From positions 161,766 to 225,765 of the forward strand of contig PTFA01000091.1 in NCBI GenBank assembly GCA_003342895.1: a stretch of 64,000 nt of DNA, given 5' to 3'. How positions within the stretch are numbered: the first letter of the stretch is position 1; each line of letters begins with the position of its first letter. Origin of the DNA: Casuarius casuarius. Taxonomy: Eukaryota > Chordata > Aves > Casuariiformes > Casuariidae. The position numbers and the translations under genes are program-made. Below are positions 12,701 through 27,659 of the stretch, piece after piece. The notes under the pieces are model-generated. The model ran no database searches. It was not told the DNA's origin and saw only the letters and a program-made list of their open reading frames with translations.

Positions 12701-15700
12701 GCTTGTCAGCATGCCCGGCTCTCGTATCATTCACGGTCACTCAGCGGGAGGATTATTGCTCTGAGTGGGTTTCTTAGTGGAAAGAAGAAGATGCTTAGAG
12801 CTGGCTTCTGCAGCCTTACAGTACCTGTCCTTCTCAGAGCCAAGCACTGCAGGCAGAGGAGCCATGCACCTTGCCTACCAAGACGTAGCTGGCCCCTGCT
12901 CCTTCTGATAGCGAGGAATGTAACTAATGGGTGCATGTGGCTAAGCGTGAAAATCCCTCTGACTGCCTCCTTATTTGCAACTTCCTGTGGTGATGTAGAA
13001 CACGGCCTTAAGCTCAGACGCTTACATATGAAGTGCTTCAATTATAGTTTGGGAAACGGGAGAAAACAGTGGTTTTCCCTCTTCTTTCCTCTCAAAAGTC
13101 TCATTGGGTTGGACTTTTTGTACAAGCATTAATTGCCTCTGGGTAAAATAACTGCACAGACGGTAAATATGACAACGCTTCTGCTAAACAGTGAAGCATC
13201 AAAACAGTCAGAACTGGAAGGAAAGTAATGGGAAACAGGATGGCCCTTGTCCCGGACATCTCAGGCCAAGGCGGAATCTGCAGCCTGTATTTTCTGTGTT
13301 TGTAGTTGTGGAGGGCCTGTCCTTGACGCTCTTTCTGGCCCATAAGCGGAAGCAATATTCGGCTCTGATTGCAGTTCTGGGCCCACCTTCCACTCCCTGA
13401 AACTGTTTTCCCTGGCGTCTGCCCAGCCCAGGCATCAGTGGTCTCTCTTGGAAGCTTCTTCTCAAGGAGGTTCAGCTATGGGGACCCCTCTGCAGAGAGG
13501 CAGTGCTGCTGGGGCCAGGGCTTTTTGTGTAGGGCCAGCTCTGCCAGTACGAGTGGTCTAACCTTATCACAATCCCCTTAGACACCCTGCTCGGAAAGAG
13601 AGAGGAGTGACCTTGGGAGTGTGTGTGGAATCTGCTTTCAGTGGCAAGTGAGGCTCCGACCTCCTGGGAGAAGTTCAGCGCTTTATTTGTGAGGGACCTG
13701 GAATAGTGGGACAAGTCCGGCTCCATGTGTATCCTGCTGCAGGATAAATATTTCATGATAATTTCAGTGGCTCTCCCTGAATAATCCCCAAGAGCAAATA
13801 TTAGTGACAAATGGGTTTTACTAGCACTTACTGTTTTCAGAGATATTCTTGGAATTTGTTTTCTTTTGATGTTGATGGCATAACGCAGTCAAGCTGTGGT
13901 TCCAGCTCCCATGTAAGGATGCTTAAAGACCCAGATCAATCAGAGATGTGTAGAGAGTGGAAACTTCCAATGATTTGTTTATTTTTGTTTGTACCTTGAC
14001 TCTGTGACCATCAGTTCACAGTGACCTGTGGCACAGCACTGCCACTGTCACAGATATTGCCTCCTGACTTGCCTCCTGCCTATGGCTGGGCTGCACCTGC
14101 AGTTCCGCCAGGCTTCTTGCTGATCCTCATTTGGTTAATTCTGCCCAGCTGTATGCCATGTCTGCCTAGAGGAAAAAGCTCAACAAGTTGCAGTCGATTG
14201 TGGTGTGACTGGAAATAATTTTTCCGGGTGCAGACCTTCCTGCCTTGTTATTGATATCTGAGCCTTTCATCAAACATTAGACAATTCCTGTGTCAAAGCA
14301 CAGGTGTGCAGCCCACTCTGTTTCTTGCTGTGAATATTAAAACAGAGACTACTTCTTCTCCTTGGTGAGCTCTGTGCCTTCCAGAGAGCAGGCAACAAGA
14401 CTGCGTACACCACAGAGTGACTCAAGCTCAAAAGATTTTCTTGCTGGTACAAGCCCAGAGGAAAATTATTTGACAGATAAAAAGAGAAGACATTTACAGA
14501 AATGGCTTCTAAGTTCTGTCAAGCTGCCTGAACGAACGTGACTGGACAGGAGGATCTCAGGGTGCAGACCGTGGCATCTGGGGATGTTGCAGGGCTCGAG
14601 GACCGGGTGATTGCTGAGAGTAAAGGTCAGCTGAAAGGGGCGGAGGCGCAAGGGTGGGGTGAGACCTGAGTTCTCACTCCCCTCCTTCAGTGCTCAGCAG
14701 CAGAGCAGATTTCCTTCCAAGAGGAGCAGAGTGCAGCGTGCCAGGTGGGACTGTGTGTTCATCTGCTCGCACAGGATGTCGGTCTGCACTGCCTCCAGGC
14801 ACGCACCGCAGCCAAGTGCTGGATGTCTCTCCATCCTGAGATCCCCAGACAGGCAGCACAGTTAAGGATCTCGGCGGTGCTGTAATCTCTCAGTTACAGC
14901 AGGATACCAATAGGATCAATAGGTGGGACTGATTAACTGCAGGCTGGTGGGAGTCTTGTTATGTCTTTCAGACTGGCAGCTGCCTGAGTGAAAGAAGAAA
15001 CTTGCACCATAAGCAGTAATTAAGTAGTGATTTGCCCTTGGCCCATGCTGAGGGCATAATGCCAAACTCTGACTTCCCAGAGCTGGGATTTTTTGGCGAT
15101 TCAGGCTGAGCTAGGGGATACTGTTTGCTCTCAGGACTGGCTGGACTCCAGCAGGAGAAGAAAACCATGGATGCTAAACCTCTGGTCTGCTGGATGGAGA
15201 GGGTGCCGAACACTTTTGGTCTGTGCAGAAATCTCCTCCTTTGCAGCCAGGACAGCACAGAGCTAAGCCCTCGCTACGCTCATACAGAGCAGCCAGGCAG
15301 CTTCATAGCATTTCCAGGGACTAACCTGTGGTTATGGTGGCACTGGGCAGCTGTCTCTGGGAGTAAGAGAGAAAGCTGTTTGGTATCTGAAATCATCCAT
15401 TTGGAGGAGACATTGCACAGCTCAATAAACACAACATTAAGAGCATCTATTCAATTTATATTTCTGGATTTCGCTTGGGAATCCCACAGCTCAAACACTT
15501 CTGAACTAAGGTAAGACCATGAAAGAGTTTCTTAGATCAGAGGTAAAAGGGGGAGACACTTCCTTCATCTACTGAGGTTTGCAAAGCCGATCCACTGGTT
15601 TTCCTGCAGGTTGTCATCTGTCCCATGCTTCTGGCTGCTGTTTTTTTGAGTGGTTTGGGTAGAAGTACTTGTAAGCTGGCTTCCCCCACCCCTCCCTCTC

Positions 15701-18700
15701 AGAGATGGGACAAGCAGGGAGAGAGCAAAAGCTGGAAAATCTATGCATAGCAAATCTTTGCCCCTCTCCCACTACATAACATTGTATAGCTCCTCTTCCA
15801 TTAGAAAGCTAAAGAGTGGATGTCTGAAGGGACATACATATTTCACATGCTTTCTCTGTTGCTCATGGCTGATGATTCCAGCACTTTGGAAGCTGAGGGA
15901 TTAGTTGTCCGAAAGGTGAGGCACCCATTGACTTCCTGTGAAATTATGGATCACCATGCCAAAAACAACAAATGCCACAGAAAAGCAAGTCTCAGCCTTG
16001 CTGTGCTCAGAGGACTGCCTGCTCTGAGCAAAAGAGTGCTTAATTCAGCACTGCAGAGCATTGTAATCTGCATATTTCCCCCGGTATTACTGCTGTTCCC
16101 TCTTAACAGGAGGGAGCAGCCTGACAGCTGCACTGATTTTTCATCCCGCCTCTCTCCTCGTGTGCAGTCGAGTACCTCCTGTTATCCATGACTGGGCAGC
16201 AGTAACAGATTTGCTAAGGACTTAAATTATTCAGCCTCTGCTGCTGACTCAGCTTTAAAACTGCGTTCGTGTTTCCTAAGGTAACAGCTTGTTGACCAGA
16301 ACTGGGGAACCTGGCTGCTCCTTGGGGCCTCAGCAGATGATGGAAGCCCAGGAGCATCTTCCTCTGTAAGCAGAAAGGGGCCGTGCTGGAGGAAGGTGAA
16401 CCCCTGGCATACCCTCGTCCTTGCAGCGAGCGCTCAGAGAGGAGCAGCTCTCCTTCAGGGACTTCAGCCCTGGACTTGCTTTAGCATCCCTTCTCAGCCT
16501 GCTGAACACAGGAAGGGCTGCATCTAATTCCTGTGAGAAAAGCAGTTTCCTCAAGGTAATGAAGCACACTGTTAAAGAAAGATATTTACCCTTCCCAAAG
16601 GCAGGGTGTTTAAAGCTCTTTGCTGCCCACACTCCTCTTTCCCTTCAGTGAAAGGAAAAGAACAGCTGAGGATGGACTGGCAGCAGACAGCAAAATTGCT
16701 GGTGCCCAGAGATCCCTTCTCTAGTTACATGGGAGATAACAGCACAGAAGAAGGAGCCTTGCATTCCTTCACAGCTACATCATAGTGCAGTTGAAGAGTT
16801 TCTTCAAAGTCTCTCAGGAAAAGGTCAGAGGCAGAACTTTGTATCCTGGAAAAAACAAAACTCTTTGTAGCTGAAGGAGAAGTTACAGGTCTCCTTTCTT
16901 GCTCCTGCCAAACAGCTTCACTCTGCCCCACCAGCTCTGTCTGCAGTTGCTGATGGAATTCATTATTTTGGGGGGCTGCTGAGTCCCATCCTAGAGCTAT
17001 CACAGGACAGCAGAGGGAGAAATTATTTTTCTCGTGTGTATGATAGATTTTGTAGCATCCAGGGAACAGCACTTAAGAAACACTGGAACCCCTGCTTGCA
17101 AAAATCCCCTGAAGCTCATGGAGTGCACAAAGTGGCACAGGTAGGAGCTGACAGCTATTATTCACTGCAGCTCTTGTCCGCTCTTCTGCCCCATGAGTTT
17201 GCTCTTTCTCAGAGAGTGTTTCTGTTGTGTCCATTGTAAACCTTTTCTCTTTGCAGAGCTCTGATTTAGCTCTGTGTTAGCTTTTGTGGGGGCAACATGG
17301 TGCTGACATGTAGAATCTCAGAGACCTTTAAGGAGACATTCACATACTCAGATGCCACTAGGGAGAAGACATGGTGTAAAATAGCACATGAGCCACCCAG
17401 CCAACCTCAGTTTAGGGTCAGGACACAAGCAAGTGTTAAGGAATTGCCTGAGAACTTAAGCTTTCGAGGTGTTTTTGTGGAAATGGAAAGAGCTCTTGGG
17501 ACTAAGAGCTATTAATTTATTAGAGCTGTATTCATTAAGTTGCATGCTCTTCCAGGCTCTGGTTTCTCAAACAAGATTGTGCCCATACTGCTGTTTTCTC
17601 CAGAACTGTAAGCTGTGTCAAAGATGTTGCTGTTAGATCTAACAGGCAAGAGGGTGGTGACAAAATGCTAGTAAAGTGAGTTGATCTAGAGAGTTACTTT
17701 CATTACTGCTACATACAACTCACCTGTCCACAGTCAGATAGGGGGAGCTTCAGAGGCAGAGTCTGCCTCAACCGAGGTGCTAGTGAGTGAGATGAGATCT
17801 AGTAGAGGGATCAGGGGAAGCATATAGAAAGATGTGATTAATGTGGGACTGCAATTAATGTAGCAAAGAGACCAGCTCCCTTAGGGATGAAGCCTGCATC
17901 AGCTCTACAAACAGCCAAGGAAAGCAATGGATCTTAGTGTATTACATGCTTCGAGGCATGGTTCTTCCCCTTCTTCTGGGAAGGGAGCAAGCCGTGGCCA
18001 AGCCTCCCTGCCACCTCGCAGGACCCCGTCCATTCATGCTCTTGCAACCACCGCCATTTCTGGAGCTGTAGAAATGTGGCTGATAGATTTAACCCTGTGG
18101 CCTCCATGCAGTTGCCTAAAGACAGATATCTGGTGCCATGTGACACGCCCATCTACCTCGGCTGTTGGTCTGTGGGTCTGCCACCATCCTGTGCTGCCAG
18201 CCTGTGTGGACGTCACTGATAGCCCAGGACCCCTCGGCTGCCTCCAGGCACTTTCTCCGATGCACAGGGAAGCTTGTGCGGGGCGGCTTGGTGGTGCTGC
18301 TTGGGGGAGCTGGCTCCTTGGGAGCCTGGCAGCAGCTGCGGGCAGAGCCCCAGGTCTCGGCGGGGAGCAAGGGCTTCTGACTTGGCTGGGCTGGTCAGGA
18401 CAGTGCCTGGTGGTAAAGTTTCTCCTTTGGCAGTTTTCTCATTTCTCATGGCTGCAGAAATGCTCTGGCTGAGTGGTGGGGACCTGGGGCAGTTCCTTTT
18501 TCCGCCAACCACATGGCTGCTAGGCACGAGCCAATATACCCTGTGGTTACCATAACGGTACCCCACCGTCGCCACAGCTATTTCCTGCTCTGCACGCGGG
18601 CCTGGGGTTTCCCTCGCTCAGGCACGGTCGGTGCAGCTCTGGGCATGCCACATGCATGAGGGAATCCTAGGCAGGAGCCAAGTGCCAAAGCAACGTCCCC

Positions 18701-21700
18701 TCCTGCCCTGCACAGGGCCTGTCTCCACCCCGACGAGGAGGACGTGGCTTTGCCACCCAGGAGATGCTCCCATGCCTGAATTTCCCTGCACCATTTTCAG
18801 GAAAGCCGCTCTTCCTTATCTCCAAGTGTTTACCAGTGCCAGAGGCTGCACAGATCACAGCTGAAACCTAGTTTCTCTCTGAAGGAGTTCTCATAAAAAC
18901 AGTGGGGGAGGACTTGTTCAGCAAACAGGTGGAGAGGTCTCACAGGTGCTTTTACACTGCTTTTCGCGGAGGTGTGGTATGAGGTAGCCCCGAATGAACT
19001 GGAGCACGCAGGTCCCGTTTCTAGGGCTTTGTCAAGTGTGTGTGTTACCTGGGTGTTTGCAGGGCCTGAAGGCGGTCTGCAGTATGCTAAGCCAGGGACT
19101 TTGAAAAGGTCTGTCAGCTCTGATGGGTAAGGTCCTGACTCCAAAGTGCAGAGGACTCTTATTTGAATTCATGACATGCAGTTATGCAGGAAAAAAAAAA
19201 AAGCAATATCTGATATATTGATGCTGTTGCTCTGTAGGTTCAGAGCAGCAGTGCTTTTTGGAGTAAATGTAGTGTGCCAGTCAACAGTTGCAGTGCCCAT
19301 CCTTCTGAGTGTTTACACTTGAGCTCTACCTGTATGGGAGGTGGACTCTGTTATAGGTCAAACATCTGAGGGATCGCAGACTTCCAGGGAAGTACTGAAT
19401 TGCACTGGACAAGGGGAAGGTGTTTTCCTTATACTGAGGTAAGGATTCCACTTTGTTCTAATGCTTCGACCTGGCACTTGCTCGGTTATAAAAATCCCCA
19501 TCGCTACATAATGCAAAGCATTTTTCTGTCCTAACAGGTTGTCTTGATCTACTTCTTCTGCCTCCCAGCTGGTATAAGCTTTCTCAGTTGTGGGCTGGGC
19601 TGTTTTATAGGAATTCCCCAGTGAAGATACAGCTGGGGGAGCTGTTTTTGTTCTTCCTGAAGCTGCAAGTGCTACAAGTCGTATTTGTTTGTATTCTGCC
19701 CAGGCCTTCCCACATGTGATCACCTCAGGGCCTCTCACTCACTTGTTTGGCCCCAGTGCCTGGGAGAAAGCACCCTGGCCTCCTGAATCTATCATTGACA
19801 ACAAGGACCTGGTAAACAGTAGCTAGAAATAGAAACCAAGCTGTACAGCTCCCCTGCACTCCCCTACTGCTTTGTCAAGACTGCCTAGTTTAGCATCTGG
19901 ACCCAAAACAGAGTTAGCAAGGCACTGGCACGTTTTACTAACAGAAGGATGGTTCTGCCAGCCAGAAGTGCCACGTGAGCATCGCTTGGCGGTTCGCTAT
20001 CCTGTGCCCGAGCGTGCGGCAGGAGGGAGGGTGGGAGCTGTCTCCAGGAGGTCTCTTCCTACGAACAATTGGTGTGACTCCTTGCGTGTCTTTCAGAGAG
20101 GGCATGCACCAACCACTGTGGACCCCTTGCCTTCTTGCTGCAAGCAAGGATCTCCTGAAGGGATGCTGGAGCAGGAGTCTGCTGTGCAGGTAGAAGGGGG
20201 GAAGGGGCGCGTTCATTGTATTGCAGTAGGCCCCGGGCCCTGCAAAGGGCCTGGAGCTGCTGTCACTAGACGTTATTTGCCATTTCGGTTCCTCCTCAGT
20301 GTCCCTCACTTTGGGACTGTGCCCTGGCCGAGGTCTGCAGAGACCGGTTATGTTAACTGCCTTGGGCCCGGCATGCTTTGTGCAGCACAAACCCAGAGAC
20401 AGCGGTGTTCTGGCCATGGAGGAGTTTTATTTTGTTTCGTACTTCTGAGTTTCGTCTTCATTTGTACTGTTTGACGAGCAGGGTTCAAGCACGCGGGCTC
20501 CACCCTGTTTATGGTTCACAGATGCGTTTATGAAGTGTGCCTCGGGCGCAGCGCTCACGACACACTTCGTGTCCAGCCTGGCAGCTCTCCCCAAGCCCCT
20601 GACGTGGGTCACCCTGTAATCTCCAGACCCCAGGCAGGAGCCTCCCTGCTGCGCCTGCGTGCAGGCCCGTGTGAGCGGTGATAGGGTGCAGTCCTGCTGC
20701 TGATAAACCTCCTCCGCACTGGCCGCTTGCACTTGGCTTGGCTGCAGTGTAAGTGGGCTCGTCAGACCTGCAGACCCTGGTTATCCGGGGTGCCCTGACT
20801 TTCTTCTGCAGCGATGTCGTGCCTGCGTTACCTAAGGGTGAGTATTTGGGCAGCTCCAGGTGTGGTGAGGGGCTCACTGGGCAGCACTGGGGGAAGAGGA
20901 ATAAGGTCAGCTGTCCAAGTGTTCGTCTGCATGCAGGAATATGAATATATCCTGGCCAGTAACATGGACCTGAGTGTGGTCCAGAGAGAATGGCCCTTTT
21001 CACAAGAAGATTGCAGTCTAAATGGACCTGGGAATGGCAGAAAGGGTTTGCTGCCCTTCTTTAGTCTCTGGGGACTTGCCTAAGGTCGTGCTGGGAAACA
21101 GCAGCAGAGCCTGGCACTGAATCCAGGATTCCTAGGTGCCCCTGGTGCTGTGCTCACCTCTGTCCTTCTCACCACTGGTTTACTGGGAGATGGGAGGTGT
21201 CTCCCAGTATTGGTTTTTTTTTTTTTTTGCTCTATTCTAATGGTAAGTGTTGGTTTTTGTGTTGTCGTATCTTTTTTTATCCAGCAAAGCTCTGGACCAG
21301 GTGCACAGGATGACGTTTCTTTCTAGGCACGGTGCTGCACTAGCTCTGTTGAGGAGCAGGTGGCTTTGCTGCCACGACTCTTGCTTGCATGTCAATCCTA
21401 CGGATCAGCTGGCAGGAATATATTGCCAGGCCTGTGCTTGAGGTGCTTTCTTGGCAATGCTTTCTTCCCTGCATGGCTTCTGGAGGATGTACCCCCAAGC
21501 GCTGGCCAGACCAGCCTGGCTGAACGCTGCTAGCTTGCAGTCTATTGCAGCTATGGTGTAGGGTCTGCACTGTGATCTCTTGCAGCGTGCGGATCCTAAC
21601 AGACAGCTCACTGCTCGGAGCTGTCTGCCCTGCGCAGGCAGGCAAAGCAGGTGTGGACTAGCCCTGCTGAAGCAGAGGTAGAGGATGAGCCAGAGCAGAC

Positions 21701-24700
21701 TGCAGAATTCAGGAGCAGTTTATAAGCAACCCTAAAAAAGAGAAGGAAGCTTCATCCTCCAGGCAGTGGGTCGGACTCTGACAGTATTTCTGGACTTGAG
21801 CCCATCTCCTGACCACAGGGGCACCGCGCAGAGCCCGTGGCAGGCTGGAGGCAGGTTGACAAGGTGTGCCTCACAGTCCCTGGCTTACATCAGGCAGGCT
21901 CAAAGCAGTCCGTGTTTTCCTTCTTGCAGTGGCAACCCGCTAGAGCCCTGCCACTCTGAGCCTCCCCAGGATCCTCTGCACATGCCGGCCTGCCTGAGCT
22001 ATGTCAGGATCCAGGGAAGAAAGTGCATTAGGCAAGGAGGAGATAAAATCAAGCAGTTGCATTTCTGCTGCATCTTTCTAACCAGCTATAAACCCTGTTA
22101 TGTTGTAGGAAGAGGTGGAGTGTATGAGCGACAGGCTCTGGTGTATTGTCTTCAGTCACAGTCTATATACTTTCTGGTGAGGTAAAAATAGCTTTCCTTT
22201 TTCAGGATGTGCAGAGAGCAGAGGCTCCTGCTAACACCAAAGGAGAGTGACAGCTTTCCCCTGGGCGTGCCTTGCGGGAGAGGTAGCCCTGTTAATGCTT
22301 GCCTTGCTTTGGCTCTCTGTGAAAGGAATAGTGCTCTGGTCTCCCTCTCCCTGTCCAGCCTCTGTTTCTCTGTCTCCTCATTGCTGCTGGACCCAGCACT
22401 GTATTTCACCTGGGAAATGATGGTTTGCAAACGATAAGCAAGATTTTGATGCTGCTTCTTAGAAAAACCCTTAGTAGCAGGTGGGAACTGACAGAGGTAA
22501 GCTTTCCTAGAGCTGTAGGATGTAGCACCAGGGGATCCTTATCAGAAGAATCGGAGCCTACTGTGTAGGGGTAGCTCCCAAGTTGTTGCTCAAGACAGAT
22601 TAAGCTGTTTCTGATATCCAGCCTTCTTGCAGTCCTGAACCTGTTCCAGCTTCAGCATCTAGCAAAGAGGACCTGTGAGGGGGGGAAGGCGGGAACCAAC
22701 ATAGATGCTATCAGGATATGAACGTGCTCAGCAGGGACAGAGTTAACCTTGGCGCTGAACTGCACCACCAGTGACAGTCCAGAACCACCCTTCTTGTTGA
22801 AAGTGCGCAAAAGTGGGTTTCCAAATGCTAATTACTCATTATTAGGTAATGATGGAGGCTTGTGCATGATGAAGGATCCAGACTGGCGACTGCACCTGAA
22901 AACTTGCCCCTTCTTCAGTATTTTCAAAATGCAAACTAATTGACAAGATGCCTCCTTTCCTGCAAACCCACGAGGGGCTCTGCTCCCTTTGCTTTGGTAT
23001 TTCTCCTCTGCCAGTTGTGCTGAGTTGTCTTTCCAGCTCTAAGAGCCCCTTGCTGCAGGAACATGAGCAGATCCTTCTGTTTCTGCATGCTTTGATTCCC
23101 CGGCTGGGAGATGGCTGGGTCCCTCCTTGCATTCTGGTCACTGGGGCTCTCTGCTGAGCATGAGCCGTTGGCCTGTGATAGTCAGTCAAACAACGGTGTG
23201 TGCCTTGGGGAAGATTGGTGGTACTGTGAGATTTCTGCCTAGTAGAGAGCAGCATGGACAAATGGTCTACTTGGGGTGATGTATGAAATAGGGACATGCT
23301 CACTTGGCAGATGCCCTCCACAGATGGCCTCTCCTTGTCAGTGCCTTGACTTTTGTCAGTCCTGTTAAGATCTGTGGTCCTGTCCTGCACCATTTGGGCC
23401 AGGGATGAGGATGGCAACAGAATAATATTTGGATGTATGGATTTATCCTTTTATCTGACAAGCTTTCCTGATGCTTTTGCTTTTCTCTTTCATCTGAGTT
23501 TGCAGTATGTGCCTGGTGGACTCTTCTCTGTGCTCCTCTGCCTGCCTGCCCGAGGCCTTGCTGCTATGGCCTCTCTGGAGATGTTGTGCTCTGCTGAATC
23601 CTTTCTTCTACCCAGTAGGCAGAAACCTGCCAGAGGGTTTTATTTCTGCCACAGGGACCACTGGGAATGTCAAGTTTTTGTGCATACAGATAGGGGAGAA
23701 AGCTCTTGTAGGCAAATGCAGTGCGATATCTGTTTCTGGGCGTTTTGAGTTGAATCCCTGATATGGCTCCCTGATCTCCTTAGGGAGACCCTAGAGGCCA
23801 GCTCTGACTGCTTTTAATCTTGGCAGCCAGTGTGTTTCCAGGGCTGACGTATTCTTCCCATCCGATGAGAAAGAATCCAGATTATTACCTGCTGATCTGG
23901 ACATTTGATGCCTGCAAGGTGAGGAGGTTTGTATGAGCTCTGGCTCCAGAGAAATCCCTGGGTTGGCCAGTGTCTTACAAGTAAGCCACTACATTGATGT
24001 AAGGGTTTGTCCTCTCTGCCGGAAATAATGCATCAAAGGAGTTGGCTGTACCTGAGAACCATGCCCACTGCTGGACACGGGCCCACATGAGCAAAGCCAC
24101 TTCATTCTTTTAAACAAAAGTCAAGGCATATTACAAGGTTTATTGCACTACCTCCCCAGCTGGCAGCACTGTGGATTCCAGCACCCTGGCACTAAGAACT
24201 GGAAGTGACTGAAAGACCTCCTAGGATCTGGTTTGGACCTTTGCATACAGTCTAGGTAGGATGCCCATAGCAGCACGTGGCTTTGTTGCCAAGAGTTAAC
24301 TGTGCATCTTGCTGCTAGTTCTGGGGCTCTTTTGGTGGTTGTGATAATTGTGTGCCAACATCAGGCTGCCAGGTGTATCCTTGCGGGGCTGCCTCTGTCC
24401 ACTGCTCCAGGAGCCCATTCCTCCTCATTAGTGGCTCTCCTGGTGCTGTCTGTCTGCTGTCCACAGGCTGTTTGCACATCCCGGTTTGCAAGATGCCTCA
24501 GCCAGCTTTGCTTCTAATGTATCCCAGAGAAAACGTGGCACACTTTGCTCCTGATACGGGGTTTGGAGAGAATGTTAGAGCCATGGCGCTGCAAACAGAT
24601 GACAGCAGTGTGCAGAGCAGGAGCTACCAAGCATCCTGCTGGTAGGAGCGCATGGCTTCCAGAGAATACAAAGGAGACGAGTTTGAAGATGCGAAGTTTT

Positions 24701-27659
24701 CAGTAGTGGCAAAACTCACGAGATAGGATTCTGCTTAGTGGTTTAATTGGGTCTAATTGCTTTCAAGATCCCTGCTATAGAGCAACCGTAGGAAGCTTTT
24801 AATGCAGCAAAGCCTGCTGTCTGTGAGCCTCCTCACTGTCAATGTTTTTCAGTAGCTAGGCCTGGAAGAAGCCAAACTGAATGAGTGCTAGGGCTGGAAG
24901 GAGAGAGCCTGCCCTGAAGACGATGTATGTGGCCTGGTCTGCATTCCTCGGCCCCTGGCATGCAGGGGCTAATGTAGAGCTGCTGTGCAGCCAGTTGCCT
25001 TCTCTTCTCATGCAGGTGTCAACCACATGGCTCAGCAGCAGAGCAGACCCAAACTCCCTGGCCGAAAAGGTAGTTTTATCCCTCAAGGCATGGGAAATCA
25101 CCTGTGTGTGCATCCTCGCAGGGAAAAGGTCCCAGCTCCTCTGGAGTGCCTCCATGGACAGTGCAGTGAGCAGCCAGCTCAGGCCTCCCCCTCGTGCTGA
25201 TGCTGTAGACACAGCCGAGGAGCTGCAGTCCTCGCCCAGGCTGCCTCCTGGCTCCAGCAGAGAACTTGCAGGTAGAAGAGACAAGTGGACAGTTTGCTTC
25301 TTGCCTGTCTTTGTGGCCCAGAAAACACAGTGAGATTAGCATGAGTTTCTGAACTTGTTTTTGCTTGCAAATCATCTACATTCAGCACTTACCAGCCTGT
25401 GCAGAATGGGTTCCTGGGGACTGATAAACATGTCCGCCTTTCACAGAAGTAGGCAGTGTTGTTGAGATCCTCCCTTCCTTTATCAGTGATGTGCAGAGGG
25501 AGCTGGTGGGGGCCTCTCCCTGGGTGGGAGCAAGAGCAACAGCACTGCCAGAATAGATTAGAGAAGGACTCTGACCATGGCCAGAGGACAAGCAGAGCAG
25601 GATTGCTGAACGTTCGACTGCAGCCTGTGAAATCCATCCTGAACTGTTTTGGCAGAACTTTCCCTTTGCATGTTGCTTTAGCCACAGCTGCGATGCAATA
25701 GACTCCATCAGGCCCTGATGTCTTATTTTAGGGTGAAGGGGAGTTAGGGGCTGGGGCATGCATCTGGCAGCAGTAACGCTTTGCAGAGCAGGGCTGTAAG
25801 AGCAGGAAGGCATCTCTGAATAGGAATGGAGGAAGCCACTAATCAGGGCAAGGAGAGAGAAAAGGGAAAATCTAGATTGTCAGGAGACAAGGGGTGCTGT
25901 TTCCTGAAAGAAAAGAGAGGGAAGGAGACTAGAAGCACAGTCCAGTGTGCTGTGTTATGTTTTTTACATTAGATAGTCTTGGAGCACTTTGCAAACTCCA
26001 GATCTGAGGATTTTCCCTCTGGGAATTACTGGAAACAGCATCCTGTCACTTCACAGCTCCACGAGTCTGTGGAGCATGACGCCTGTGTGTGAAATGCAGC
26101 AGTTGTGTAAGAGTGCGAGTGGTACACAGTGGCAAGTAAGGCAGTTTGTCTTCTCCCCTTGGAATAACTCCTTCCTGGACAATTGCTAGGAAGACAAAGG
26201 AGAACAGAAACACTACAAACCACAAAGATAGGAAAACCACTAGAGGCATTCTCTGCATCTGGAAGCAGTTGCTGCATATTCTGGGGCACATGGATAGCAA
26301 GTGACTGCATGTGCACTTGTGTGCAACAGTGAGTGTGTGCACATATGCCAGGTGGGTGCATGTAGCGTGCCTGTGCGTGGGTCTGTGTTTAGGTACACTC
26401 GTGTTGTGCCGACTGGGCTGTGTGTGTATCTTTCAACATGCATATCTACTTACGTTCATAGGGTCTCTCCATTTCTTGCTGTTGCAGCTTCCTTTTGTTG
26501 AAATTTAGGAGATGCCAGGGTCGCAATCCATGCTTCAGTTCTCCTGGCTAATTTAGTGCTGTCTTGATCCCTGTGACACCCCAAAGCAACAGCAAGCTGC
26601 TGTGAAGGAATACCCCTGGGTGATAGGTAGGCAGTCCCAGTGTGCATACTGGTGTCAGGAGGGCTTGCAGATCCGTTTCCTCTGCTTTTACTGTGTGAGC
26701 CGAGCTAGCCCTTCTTCTCTGGCTGCACGCATGGTCTGACTGCTGGTGTCTGACGTCCTGCAATTCTCCATGCATCCCTGATCACGGGGAGCCAAAGGGC
26801 ACCCAAGCCTCACCATGTTCCCCAGGGCCCCAGCCCCCCACGTCTGGAGGGCTGGGGAGGGGGGTCCCGCGACGCCTCTCCTCTGTGGCGGGTGTTACCT
26901 GTGAAACGCCCCATCCCGGGGATGTCGGTGCGGCTGCTCCTCTCTGCTGTTCCCAAGATGGCACCTGCGGCTCTGACCCACTCCCTGCACTTGGCAGCAG
27001 TCATCTGCTTTCCGGAGGTGGCTTGGTATTAAATATCCTGTCTGACACAATAATGGAGAGAAAATGAACAAATTCCATTAGCGGCTGGCGATCCCTGCAG
27101 GGTCTGCGCTGGAGCGAGGAGGGAGCCTGTATTTTTAGACAGAATGCAATGTAACTTACTGGCTCTCTCAAAGCTGGGGAGTAGATAACCAAGGAGGGGG
27201 AGAGGGGACACCAGGCTCAGGTTTCAGCTGAAGTGCCGGACTATGGCAGCACGAAAGGGCAGGTCCGGTCCAGACGTTGCTGTGAGTATACAACGCACTT
27301 CTCCTTCATGCCCAAAGAGACCTCCCCTTGCTTTTCTGCTTGCTTTCTGCCTGTGGTCTCTGCTGCTGGGTGTGCTGGGGCTTTGGGAGCCCCTTTGCTG
27401 TTGGAGCCTGTAGAGTTTTATCCTTTTAATCTTTGCAGCTCCCTGTGTGTCCTCTGGGTGGGAGAAGCTGGCTGAGCTGTGCTTTGAACTTCCCAGGGGT
27501 TTGCTGTGGAGGGTCTGTGCTGTGGCCAACATGTCTGCAGCATAGCTGAGTGCTGCCCTGTCACTGCGCCTGACCGAGATGCGGAGGCTCAGCAAGGTCC
27601 GGAGCTGGGAAAGTCCTTTGCGTTAAATGTGTTGCTTGGAGCTGTCAGTATTTTCTTGC
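6733..27659. other. Non-coding, intron 1 or 5' flank of ANK1
   Basis: About 21 kb without a recognisable exon, RNA gene or second transposon. It contains an A12 run (19191-19202), a 9-bp inverted repeat followed by a T15 run (21182-21228) and AT-rich blocks that could be conserved enhancers (for example 7555-7665). The open frames here, up to about 200 codons, look random in composition and have no family resemblance. Confidence 0.65.
21182..21228. repeat. 9-bp inverted repeat followed by T15 run
   Basis: Perfect arms ACTGGGAGA (21182-21190) and TCTCCCAGT (21200-21208) with a 9-nt loop, then T15 at 21214-21228. Resembles a hairpin terminator by shape only; no small RNA gene is visible upstream. 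Confidence 0.6.

Noticed and set aside
19872..20474. 200-codon plus-strand frame in intron 1
   Set aside because: Does not begin with a supported start, no domain, random composition.
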